Below are positions 1 through 6,045 of a DNA stretch of 8,176 bases, in pieces. The DNA lies in NCBI GenBank assembly GCA_003219925.1, contig QHQU01000158.1, positions 1 to 8,176 on the forward strand, written 5' to 3'. The notes under the pieces are model-generated. The model saw nothing but the letters and a program-made list of their open reading frames with translations, had not been told where the DNA came from and made no database searches. Both the position numbers and the translations under genes were made by a program. This DNA is from Verrucomicrobiota bacterium. GTDB lineage: Bacteria > Verrucomicrobiota > Verrucomicrobiia > Chthoniobacterales > UBA10450. Positions within the stretch are counted from its first letter, which is position 1; the number at the start of each line of letters is the position of its first letter.

Positions 1-400
1 CACGCGTTCCCTGGATAAAGAGAATTGGTGTTTGTAACTCGCGTAGAACCTTATCACGCAATTTTGTCCGATCACCGCCGCCGCAGAGTGGATAACCAAG
101 ACAAATGAGGCCCGCGACTTCTTCTTGGAGCGCAACATGGCAGCCGATGCGCCCGCCCATGCTTTTCCCAATCAGAAAAATTGGTCCGGATGATTTCTTG
201 CGTATCTCGGCTAAAGCGGATCGATGCGCGGCGATGAGTTGTGGCGGCGGATCGGGCCGTTTCCCTCCCTCGCGCATATAATCGTAATCAAACAGCGCCA
301 CCTCACCAATGGATTCCAAATAACCTTTCCACTTTTGCATCCAGGGATGCGTTGATGGTGCGCCCGCACCCGGAGCGAAAAGAAAGAATGGTCTTGGCAT
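1..400 (-). CDS. TEX30/KANL3-like alpha/beta hydrolase, 3' part beyond the window
   Basis: The gene runs off the left edge, so only its first 133 codons are visible. The protein begins MPRPFFLFAPGAGAP, a first beta strand followed by a glycine-rich oxyanion-type loop. Next come an FDYDYMREGGKRPDPPP stretch and the nucleophile elbow G-K-S-M-G-G, with Ser80 as the predicted nucleophile. After that are the strands GLICLGYPLC and TPILFIQG, the latter normally leading toward the catalytic Asp, which lies outside the window. This order matches the small alpha/beta hydrolases related to TEX30/KANL3 and dienelactone hydrolase. The substrate is unknown and the protein is probably cytoplasmic, since no signal peptide is seen. 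The ATG at 398-400 is chosen because the first strand follows at once and no other start lies just upstream; no Shine-Dalgarno is visible. The NUDIX gene lies 107 bases upstream on the same strand with a repeat between them, so co-transcription is possible but not shown. Confidence 0.85.
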   Translation of the reverse strand, partial: MPRPFFLFAPGAGAPSTHPWMQKWKGYLESIGEVALFDYDYMREGGKRPDPPPQLIAAHRSALAEIRKKSSGPIFLIGKSMGGRIGCHVALQEEVAGLICLGYPLCGGGDRTKLRDKVLRELQTPILFIQGTR

Positions 401-431
401 CGCTAGATGGCTAACAATACAACGACTGGAT

Positions 432-535
432 GGGTAGCGCGCCCATTATGCGTGCGTTAGCACCGCATTCTGCGGAGCTTTTAAAGGATCGCCGAAGAGA
501 CTCGACGCTATGCGCGCGGGATGCGTGCGCTACCC
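432..535. repeat. Degenerate inverted-repeat element (GGGTAGCGC...GCGCTACCC)
   Basis: The ends GGGTAGCGC (432-440) and GCGCTACCC (527-535) are perfect inverted repeats about 104 bp apart. The interior is partly related to the element at 6916-7029: the right half contains a CGCCGAA stretch, then a degenerate GACTCGACG segment, then GCGTGCGCTACCC. It is therefore read as an older, diverged copy of the same family. No open frame of its own is credible. Bases 508-535 lie inside the NUDIX coding region and encode its last codons. Confidence 0.6.
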
Positions 536-996
536 AAGGCCTCAACCAGCCGGTCAAGGAAGGGCGTTTGCGCTTCCTTCAATTTGCGCCTCGCTTCTTC
601 CAGTGGAAAGAAACAGGCTTGATCGACTTCTGGAAAACTTTGCATCTTTCTCGAGCCCGGCGGCCACTCCATTTCGAAATTGTTCGAGCAAACCTGAAAG
701 CTATCCGGCAAATTTCCCTCGAAGGCCCAGGCGTAAACAGTCTTGCCGCCCTTCTGCTTTACCCATCCGAGATCGATCCAATCGCCGTTCGCAGGAATTC
801 CTACCTCTTCTTCGAACTCCGTTCGGGCCCGGCTGAGTAAATCTTCGCCCGGTTCAATTTCGCCTTTGGGTATCGTCCAAACGCCATCATCCTTCTTTCG
901 AAAAAACGGGCCGCCTGGATGAGCTAGTAGCACCTCCAGTGTGTCGTTCCATCTTCGGAACATTAAAAGACCAGCGCTTGTTCTGGACCGCGGCAT
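508..996 (-). CDS. NUDIX hydrolase, COG4119-type
   Basis: The 162-residue protein is a predicted nucleoside-diphosphate-linked pyrophosphohydrolase; the exact substrate cannot be told from sequence. The NUDIX box spans residues 45-67 (G-x5-E-x7-T-E-F-x-E-E-x-G-I), with the metal-binding glutamates present at 60, 63 and 64. The usual Arg of the RE pair is Thr at residue 59. Before the box is SAGLLMFRRWNDTLEVLLAHPGGPFF; after it are TVYAWAFEGN, EMEWPPGS and FPEVDQACFF, then FLDRLVEAL. This order is typical of the COG4119 branch. The family normally ends near FLDRL; here the chain continues GSARIPRA into an inverted-repeat element. The ATG at 994-996 is kept because the first strand follows directly; no Shine-Dalgarno is visible. 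The start sits between two CCGCGG copies (988-993 and 1009-1014). Confidence 0.92.
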   Translation of the reverse strand: MPRSRTSAGLLMFRRWNDTLEVLLAHPGGPFFRKKDDGVWTIPKGEIEPGEDLLSRARTEFEEEVGIPANGDWIDLGWVKQKGGKTVYAWAFEGNLPDSFQVCSNNFEMEWPPGSRKMQSFPEVDQACFFPLEEARRKLKEAQTPFLDRLVEALGSARIPRA

Positions 997-1036
997 TTTT
1001 TAATTTAACCGCGGATTACGCGGATGACACGGATTT
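988..1036. repeat. CCGCGG-bounded AT tract plus GCGGAT(T/G)AC repeat-like stretch
   Basis: ACCGCGG occurs at 987-993 and again at 1008-1014, flanking an AT-rich stretch that contains the NUDIX start codon. The second copy continues into GCGGATTACGCGGATGACACGGAT, an imperfect short-period repeat. From memory, similar GCGGATGACACGGAT tracts are dispersed in intergenic DNA of Verrucomicrobiota and Planctomycetota genomes; that recollection is not verified here. The two self-complementary CCGCGG boxes could pair across the start codon in mRNA. Confidence 0.35.
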
Positions 1037-1062
1037 GATTCCCCAACAGATCTTAATTGCAG

Positions 1063-1081
1063 GGCAGTCGCGTCGCCTGCC
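1063..1081. repeat. Short inverted repeat downstream of the DoxX gene
   Basis: GGCAG (1063-1067) pairs with CTGCC (1077-1081) around a GC-rich loop. It lies between the convergently placed end of the DoxX-family gene and the start of the NUDIX gene. No U-run follows, so it is not called as an intrinsic terminator. Confidence 0.3.
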
Positions 1082-1094
1082 ATTTACTTTCGTC

Positions 1095-1113
1095 GGCAAC
1101 CGGAGCGGTTGCC
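1095..1113. repeat. Perfect 8-bp hairpin after the DoxX-family stop
   Basis: GGCAACCG (1095-1102) and CGGTTGCC (1106-1113) form a perfect 8-bp stem with a three-base GAG loop. Its near edge is about 24 bases past the DoxX-family stop codon on the minus strand. The position suits a transcript-end or mRNA-stabilising hairpin, but no run of T follows on either side. From memory, GGGCAACCGCTCCGGTTGCC-like units are dispersed in related genomes, so it may simply be a repeat unit. Confidence 0.45.
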
Positions 1114-1136
1114 CTACAGCGATCTGCGTTTATTTC

Positions 1137-1550
1137 TTAGCGGGCGAGCAGGTAGATGGCGACAAGGGTAAGCAGGAAATAGGGAACAAGAACGGCCGCA
1201 CCGGCGTAATCTTTGGCCATTCGCTGACCAAAAAAGAGGCCGAGGATGGAAAAGGCGGAGATGACCGCACCATAGAAGGCAACGGTTGGTTCATGCATGA
1301 CAACATTTAGAACGCATCCTATTGCACTGAGGACACCAGCTAACAGTTCCAGAACCGTGATCAGCGTCACCAGCAACGGCACGATTCCGGAAAGCGGGCT
1401 TTTGGCAAAATGACCTTGAAGAAACTCAAGATTGCCGCGGCGATCTACGATTTTATCGATGCCCGATTGCAAAAAGAGAATCCCGAGAAATGCCGAGGTT
1501 AGTATCTGAAGAATGAAGATTGTTCCGCTGCTGGCGTTAAGACTTGGCAT
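1137..1550 (-). CDS. DoxX-family inner-membrane protein
   Basis: This 137-residue protein has four predicted membrane helices: about residues 10-28, 54-84, 91-108 and 116-135. The loop after helix 1 reads FLQSGIDKIVDRRGNLEFLQGHF, the typical DoxX signature region of Gly, Lys and Asp after the first helix followed by an amphipathic segment. DoxX-like proteins are small membrane proteins linked in some organisms to quinone or thiosulfate oxidation or to redox defence; no specific role can be assigned here. The length is normal for the family. The ATG at 1548-1550 has GAGG only two bases upstream, too close for a good ribosome-binding site. It follows mtfA by 63 bases on the same strand and is probably co-transcribed with it. 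Confidence 0.85.
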   Translation of the reverse strand: MPSLNASSGTIFILQILTSAFLGILFLQSGIDKIVDRRGNLEFLQGHFAKSPLSGIVPLLVTLITVLELLAGVLSAIGCVLNVVMHEPTVAFYGAVISAFSILGLFFGQRMAKDYAGAAVLVPYFLLTLVAIYLLAR

Positions 1551-1613
1551 CGCCTCAATATAACCTTGGCCGACGGAAGGTGAAGCTCATGATTGAATTG
1601 AGGGCACTTGGAT

Positions 1614-2414
1614 TCATTCGTGTCGAGCAGTAGTAGGCTCGCCAGAATAGCGAATGGGATCCTGCCGGAAGAAATGGGCGAATTCGGCGTACAGTTCTGG
1701 ATGCCTGGCGCGAAGGACACGCGGACGTTCGAAAAACGCCTCGGTTGCGACGGCGAAGAACTCGGCCGGGTTCGTCGCACCGTAGCGATCCAGCACGGTG
1801 GGCGTTCCAGCTCGATCCGCGTCACACAAAGCTCTGAACTCCCGGCTCATCACCCGTGCCCACGCCAGATATTCAGCCCGCGTGGCCAACGCTGGCGCAC
1901 CGTCGCTGGCATTATCTTCGAAGTCGAGTTGGTGAGCGAACTCGTGCAAAACAAGGTTCGTTCCGTCCGATGGATCGGCCGCACCCCGTTTCACATCATC
2001 CCAGGCGAGCACGAGCGATCCCAGCCGGCGCCCGGTTTGACCGAGCCGATTTTCACCGCCTTCCTCCAAAACAGTACCGGCAAAGGGCCGCGTTTCATAC
2101 GCAGTGTAACCCGCGGGATAGACAAGAATCGAGGTTAGCTTGGGGTAGTAGTCTGTCTCACGATGAAGCAGGAGAAGACAGGCCTGCGCGGCAATCGTTA
2201 CGCGGATTTCATCGGTTAGTTCGAGGCCGCCACAACCTTCGAAATGCTTCTCCCGCAGGAATACTTGAACATGACCTAATAATTCAATCTGATCCTCGGG
2301 CGGCAGTCGCTGAAAAATTGGAAGATTACGAGTGATAATCGAACGCCATGCCGGCGGGAGTGGTTGAGCCCGCAGACGCTGTCGCCGGCGCCGCTTCAAG
2401 AATCCCAAGATCAC
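1614..2414 (-). CDS. mtfA: MtfA-type zinc-dependent peptidase
   Basis: The 266-residue protein matches MtfA (Mlc titration factor A, COG3228) along its whole length, and E. coli MtfA is about the same size. The gluzincin motif H157-E-F-A-H161 is intact and followed by QLDFEDNASDGAP. A likely third zinc ligand is Glu218 in NPAEFFAVATEAFFE. Other family features are the basic start LKRRRRQRLR, the FLREKHFEG..G segment around residues 52-63, and IAAQACLLLL. In E. coli, MtfA is a cytoplasmic peptidase that binds the glucose repressor Mlc and so influences ptsG; whether a Mlc partner exists here is unknown. The start is GTG at 2412-2414, directly preceded by AAG; an upstream ATG in another frame is stopped at once. 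It lies 13 bases after the permease stop and 63 bases before the DoxX-family gene, pointing to one operon. Confidence 0.93.
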   Translation of the reverse strand: MILGFLKRRRRQRLRAQPLPPAWRSIITRNLPIFQRLPPEDQIELLGHVQVFLREKHFEGCGGLELTDEIRVTIAAQACLLLLHRETDYYPKLTSILVYPAGYTAYETRPFAGTVLEEGGENRLGQTGRRLGSLVLAWDDVKRGAADPSDGTNLVLHEFAHQLDFEDNASDGAPALATRAEYLAWARVMSREFRALCDADRAGTPTVLDRYGATNPAEFFAVATEAFFERPRVLRARHPELYAEFAHFFRQDPIRYSGEPTTARHE

Positions 2415-2427
2415 CTTGAGAGTGTAA

Positions 2428-3807
2428 TCACATTACGTCGGGCGAAGGCGAAGAATTTCGCGGCGGAGACGCGCCCTGCGCGCCCGATCGCCAGAGCGGG
2501 TAAATCAGGGCACCGGCGGCGAGGATACCAACGCCAATGCCCGCGTTGCGCGGGAACTGCACGACGGTGCTAATTGAAATGGCCCAGCAGGCAAGGACAA
2601 AAATACTTGTTGTAATTGGATGCCCCGGAACCCGAAGTCGCCCCTCCTCCGAAGTCTCGCCCTTAAGACGCGCCCGAAAGATTAATAAAGAAGCTCCGGT
2701 GAGTCCGAAAAAGAGCACGTCGATCGACACGACGTAATTGAGAATCTGGTCATATTTTCCAGTGAACGCGATTACCGCCGCGCAAAAACCTTGGAGAACG
2801 ATTGCTACCGTCGGCACCCGTGTTCTTGGATCAAGATAACCGACGGCTTTAAAGAAAACGCGGTCGCGCGCCATGGCATAGTAAACGCGCGGTGCGGTCA
2901 GAATGCTCTGGCTAAGGAATCCAAGAGTTGAAATTGCAATCCCGGCTGCGATCACCTGGGCGCCGCGTTCGCTGAAAGCATGACGCATCACTTCAGAAGC
3001 GGGGACGCTTGTGCGCGCAAGATTCGCTACCCCCAATACGCGCACACACGAGTAGCTAACGAAAACATAGCACAGGATTACACCGATCACTCCGATAAGT
3101 AGTCCGCGCGGCAGGTCACGTCGCGGATTGCGCATTTCGCCGCTGACAAAACTTGCCGTCTGCCAGCCGCCATAGGCAAAAAGAACGGGTGCCATGGCTC
3201 GGGCCAGTCCCGCGAAACCGCCGGAGTCGGCCGGCAACTCCACTCCTGCGGCGCTGGTTTTGACCGGTCCGAGACATCCGACCCCAATCAAGAGCGCGAT
3301 TGCCATTAGTTTAATTAACATCAACGCGCTTTGTACATTGCTTCCAGCACGAACGCCCAGACAGTTAACCGCCGTCAGAATCGCCAGCGCCACGGTAGCG
3401 ACAACTTGTTCGGAAATGGAAAGATCGAATAGTTCGCAGAAGTAGCGACCGAAGATGATGGCTGCGCCCGCCATTCCGCCGGTCTGGACGACGAGAAGGA
3501 GAGTCCAACCGTAGAGGAAAGCGACGATTGGGTGGTAAGCATCGCGCAAGTAAGCGTATTGTCCGCCCACGCGAGGTCGCAGCGCAGCGAGCTCGGCGTA
3601 AACAAATGCGCCAATTAGCGCGATCATTCCGCCTATCAGCCAGGCGGCGAGCACGAGGAGGGGCGTATGAACGTAGCGCGCGACGACCGCTGGGTTCACA
3701 AAAATTCCCGCGCCGATAATTCCGCCCATTACGATCATAGTGGCGTCGAATAGACCCAGCCGGCGCGCCAGCGGCACTTCGTTGAGATCGGGGTTGCCCA
3801 TATTCAC
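2428..3807 (-). CDS. APC-superfamily amino acid permease
   Basis: This is a 459-residue integral membrane protein with about 12 hydrophobic segments, the normal size for the family. Helix 1 carries the substrate-binding glycine motif GGIIGAGIF at residues 28-36. A second hallmark is FAYGGWQTASFVSGEMRNP followed by RRDLPRGLLIGV, equivalent to helix 6 and the conserved E-x-NPxRxxPR loop of LAT/YfnA-like transporters. It is expected to move amino acids or related amines across the inner membrane, by proton symport or exchange; the substrate cannot be read from the sequence. The start is either GTG at 3805-3807 or ATG at 3799-3801 two codons later; neither has a Shine-Dalgarno. The C-terminal tail (ASPPRNSSPSPDVM) is polar and cytoplasmic. 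It heads the probable permease-mtfA-doxX unit and follows the lipoprotein gene by 63 bases. Confidence 0.93.
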   Translation of the reverse strand: MNMGNPDLNEVPLARRLGLFDATMIVMGGIIGAGIFVNPAVVARYVHTPLLVLAAWLIGGMIALIGAFVYAELAALRPRVGGQYAYLRDAYHPIVAFLYGWTLLLVVQTGGMAGAAIIFGRYFCELFDLSISEQVVATVALAILTAVNCLGVRAGSNVQSALMLIKLMAIALLIGVGCLGPVKTSAAGVELPADSGGFAGLARAMAPVLFAYGGWQTASFVSGEMRNPRRDLPRGLLIGVIGVILCYVFVSYSCVRVLGVANLARTSVPASEVMRHAFSERGAQVIAAGIAISTLGFLSQSILTAPRVYYAMARDRVFFKAVGYLDPRTRVPTVAIVLQGFCAAVIAFTGKYDQILNYVVSIDVLFFGLTGASLLIFRARLKGETSEEGRLRVPGHPITTSIFVLACWAISISTVVQFPRNAGIGVGILAAGALIYPLWRSGAQGASPPRNSSPSPDVM

Positions 3808-3870
3808 GGATTCGGGTCGGTCTGGTTATTTACTAATGCACAAACTGAATCACGCGCGGTAGCCATGATC

Positions 3871-4203
3871 CTACTTGACTCTCGTTAAGACGAGCTTTGA
3901 ACCGCTAGGTTCTTTTAAGGTCATTTTGTCGCCGACGAGTTCAATCTGATAAACAGATGTAGCGATTGAGGTCTCAATCTTAATCCGGTTGTTGTCTCCG
4001 AAGGTGTAGCGGCCGCGATTCGGACCCATCAGGACCGACCCATCGTTGGAGAATTCCCAAATCATCGCATTCGGGTCCGGGGAGGTGCGCCAAGTGCCAA
4101 CAATATCACGGGCATTGCCTCCACAACCGGTGATAAGGCATAGAGATAATCCGAGAGCGGCTAGTTTTCGCGAACTAAGACTGATGCAAAAAAACAATCC
4201 CAC
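3871..4203 (-). CDS. Small lipoprotein with a lipocalin-like C-terminal domain
   Basis: The frame stays open back to an ATG at 4347, but the convincing protein begins near a lipoprotein signal. A basic SSRK is followed by the hydrophobic LAALGLSLCL and the lipobox LITGC. Counting from the GTG at 4201-4203, the lipidated Cys is residue 27 and the mature part about 84 residues. The mature sequence runs CGGNARDIVGTW, WEFSNDGSVLMG, RYTFGDNN, IKIE, YQIELVGDKMTLKE and KLVLTRV. This alternating strand pattern with an N-terminal GTW resembles short lipocalin-like 'threshold of barrel' domains. Function is unknown; an outer- or inner-membrane-anchored periplasmic protein is inferred. The exact start is uncertain: the GTG used here, or the TTG at 4195-4197, gives a normal signal-peptide length. 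The longer N-terminus would translate repeat-like DNA. Confidence 0.7.
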   Translation of the reverse strand: MGLFFCISLSSRKLAALGLSLCLITGCGGNARDIVGTWRTSPDPNAMIWEFSNDGSVLMGPNRGRYTFGDNNRIKIETSIATSVYQIELVGDKMTLKEPSGSKLVLTRVK

Positions 4204-4291
4204 GCCACGATTTTGAGCAGTGTCCGTAGGAATCGCAAGTCGCTTGAGCTCTCGTGTTTCAATCCGATGAACGCCGAGGCGCCGTCGCGGG

Positions 4292-4324
4292 CTGTAGTGT
4301 AGCGGCCGGACAGCGCTTCTACAG
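4292..4324. repeat. Inverted repeat CTGTAG...CTACAG
   Basis: CTGTAG (4292-4297) and CTACAG (4319-4324) flank a GC-rich core containing AGCGGCCG and the palindrome AGCGCT. The AGCGGCCG octamer recurs in the repeat at 5946-5988. It is read as a dispersed intergenic repeat unit. Confidence 0.4.
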
Positions 4325-4349
4325 ACGATGATCGTGGCCCACCTCAATC

Positions 4350-4366
4350 CTCTCCCATGGGGAGAG
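4350..4366. repeat. Hairpin CTCTCCC-ATG-GGGAGAG
   Basis: This is a perfect 7-bp stem (4350-4356 with 4360-4366) and a three-base loop. From memory, CTCTCCC-atg-GGGAGAG units are a frequent dispersed repeat in several GC-rich bacterial groups. It lies about 125 bases before the asnS start. Confidence 0.45.
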
Positions 4367-4490
4367 AAGGACGCGAAGCGCCAGGTGAGGGATACGTGGA
4401 AAAATCATACCCTCCAGCTTTGGGGCGACGACAGCCGAGAGATGCCTGGCCAGCGCTTGAGTGTGTCCATCGCTTCGTCCACCTTCCGCC

Positions 4491-5879
4491 ATGCCGTCAC
4501 CGACTTCGGTCAAAGATGCGTTAAATCAGACTGTGCCGGTTGCGCCGATATTGGTGCAAGGCTGGGTTCGAACACGCCGTGATTCCAAGGATTTTTCTTT
4601 CATCGAACTCAATGACGGTTCCAGCTTGCGGAATCTGCAGGTCATCGCCAAGAACACTCTGCCGAATTATGCCGCAGTACAGCGGTTGATCACTGGCGCT
4701 TCCATTATCGTGCGCGGGGCGCTGGTCGCGTCACAAGGCAAGGGACAAAACTGGGAAGTAGTCGCGGATGAAGTGAGCATTGTTGGAGCATCGGATGACA
4801 GCTATCCCTTGCAGAAAAAAGGACATACTCCGGAGTTCCTGCGCGAAATGGCGCATCTGCGTCCGCGCTCAAATCTGTTTGGTTGCGTCTTCCGTGTTCG
4901 TAGCCGCCTTGCCTTCGCCATTCACCAGTTTTTCCAGGAACGTGGGTTTTACTACATTCATACGCCGATCATCACTGGGAGCGACTGCGAAGGCGCGGGC
5001 GAATTGTTTCGCGTCACCGCCATCGATTGCAAAAACCCACCGCGACAGGCCAGCGGTGATATTGATTACGCAAGGGATTTCTTCGGTCGTTCGACTTACC
5101 TGACAGTCAGCGGACAGCTCGAAGCCGAAGCGTTCGCTTCTGCCTTATCGAAAGTTTATACCTTTGGTCCCACCTTCCGTGCCGAAAACTCGAATACTTC
5201 ACGCCACGCTAACGAGTTTTGGATGATCGAACCGGAGATGGCTTTTACCGATTTGAACGGAAACATGGATTTGGCGGAGGAAATTGTGAAGTACCTTATA
5301 CAGGATATTCGCGAGAAATGTCCGGAAGAGCTGGGACTTTTCGCGAAATTTGTCGACAAGGAACTGCTCAATCGACTGGATTTCGTGTTGGAACGCCCTT
5401 TCCAGAGAAGTACCTACACCGAGGCAATTGAACTGTTAAAGAAGAGCGGAGAAAAGTTCGAGTTTCCGGTCGAATACGGATTAAATCTGCAGTCAGAGCA
5501 CGAACGCTGGCTGACCGAGAAGCATTTCAAATGTCCGGTTACGGTCTTTAACTATCCAAAGGAGATCAAGCCCTTCTACATGCGGTTGAACGATGACAAT
5601 CGAACTGTGACCGCAATGGATCTGCTTGTTCCTGGAATCGGCGAAATCGTCGGGGGGAGTCAGCGTGAAGAACGCCTCGAGATCTTGGAAGAGAACATGC
5701 GCCGACACAAAATGGATCCGGCCGATTACAAATGGTACCTTGATCTCCGCCGCTACGGTACCGTGCCCCATTCCGGATTCGGCCTTGGCTTCGAACGGAT
5801 GCTCATGTTTGTGACCGGCGTGGCAAACATTCGGGACGTCATTCCCTTTGCCCGCACCCCGGGTAGCGCGGAATTCTGA
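4491..5879 (+). CDS. asnS: Asparaginyl-tRNA synthetase
   Basis: AsnRS charges tRNA-Asn with asparagine using ATP and acts in the cytoplasm. From the ATG at 4491 the protein is 462 residues, close to the 466 of E. coli. The anticodon-binding OB fold covers about residues 18-105, with GWVRTRRDSKDFSFIEL. It is joined to the class II core by FLREMAHLRPRSN (116-128). Motif 2 is FRAENSNTSRH (229-239) followed by EFWMIEPEM, and motif 3 is GFGLGFER (429-436). DLRRYGTVPHSG and GIGEIVGGSQREERL are also present, and the C-terminus IPFARTPGSAEF matches the family ending. ENSNTSRH and the overall similarity favour Asn over Asp specificity. A GTG at 4461 would add ten residues (MCPSLRPPSA) with no counterpart, so the ATG is preferred; no Shine-Dalgarno precedes it. 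It is the first gene of the plus-strand block. Confidence 0.97.
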   Translation: MPSPTSVKDALNQTVPVAPILVQGWVRTRRDSKDFSFIELNDGSSLRNLQVIAKNTLPNYAAVQRLITGASIIVRGALVASQGKGQNWEVVADEVSIVGASDDSYPLQKKGHTPEFLREMAHLRPRSNLFGCVFRVRSRLAFAIHQFFQERGFYYIHTPIITGSDCEGAGELFRVTAIDCKNPPRQASGDIDYARDFFGRSTYLTVSGQLEAEAFASALSKVYTFGPTFRAENSNTSRHANEFWMIEPEMAFTDLNGNMDLAEEIVKYLIQDIREKCPEELGLFAKFVDKELLNRLDFVLERPFQRSTYTEAIELLKKSGEKFEFPVEYGLNLQSEHERWLTEKHFKCPVTVFNYPKEIKPFYMRLNDDNRTVTAMDLLVPGIGEIVGGSQREERLEILEENMRRHKMDPADYKWYLDLRRYGTVPHSGFGLGFERMLMFVTGVANIRDVIPFARTPGSAEF

Positions 5880-5945
5880 TATCGACCGCGGTCCGAACCA
5901 CCTGGTCACGAGACCGCCACATCCCATGCCTAGCTGACCTGAGTC

Positions 5946-5988
5946 CAGTCGGCACAGCGGCCGACTGCCACAGGCTGGCAGCCTGTGC
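5946..5988. repeat. Compound inverted repeat between asnS and fabD
   Basis: Two adjacent hairpins are seen. CAGTCGG (5946-5952) pairs with CCGACTG (5961-5967), and CACAGGCTG (5969-5977) pairs with CAGCCTGTG (5979-5987) around a single G. GCACAG (5952-5957) can alternatively pair with CTGTGC (5983-5988), giving a competing longer stem. There is no U-run after it, so it is not a standard terminator. It is likely a dispersed intergenic repeat of the genome. Confidence 0.55.
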
Positions 5989-6045
5989 TCCCCAGCAGAG
6001 GAAATCCACTCGCAACCTGTAATGAGGCGCGCAAACTATACGCTA

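Larger units (their letters stand above)
4204..4490. promoter_or_regulatory. Divergent intergenic region between the two gene blocks
   Basis: These 287 bases separate the leftward lipoprotein gene from the rightward asnS gene, so promoters for both blocks are expected here. I cannot point to a convincing -35/-10 pair on either strand. What can be seen is two repeat-like inverted structures (4292-4324 and 4350-4366), annotated separately. No convincing T-box or other riboswitch could be recognised by eye upstream of asnS. Confidence 0.4.

Noticed and set aside
430..840. Plus-strand open frame opposite the NUDIX gene
   Set aside because: It is antisense to a clear gene and partly composed of repeat sequence; no domain is recognisable.
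1095..1113. Intrinsic terminator for the DoxX-family gene
   Set aside because: The stem is good but no T-run follows on the transcribed strand, so it is listed only as a hairpin.
939..1310. Plus-strand open frame over the NUDIX-DoxX gap
   Set aside because: It reads through intergenic repeats and the antisense of the DoxX-family gene; no family resemblance.
3808..3870. Promoter upstream of the permease
   Set aside because: A TTGTGC and TAAATA can be found on the minus strand, but their spacing is too short for a normal -35/-10 pair.
3871..4347. 158-residue version of the lipoprotein starting at 4347
   Set aside because: The extra N-terminus (MRWATIIVCRSAVRPLHY and on) translates repeat-like DNA and would bury the signal peptide about 75 residues into the chain.
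4461..4490. GTG start for asnS at 4461
   Set aside because: It adds ten residues without counterpart in AsnRS proteins; the ATG at 4491 gives the normal length.
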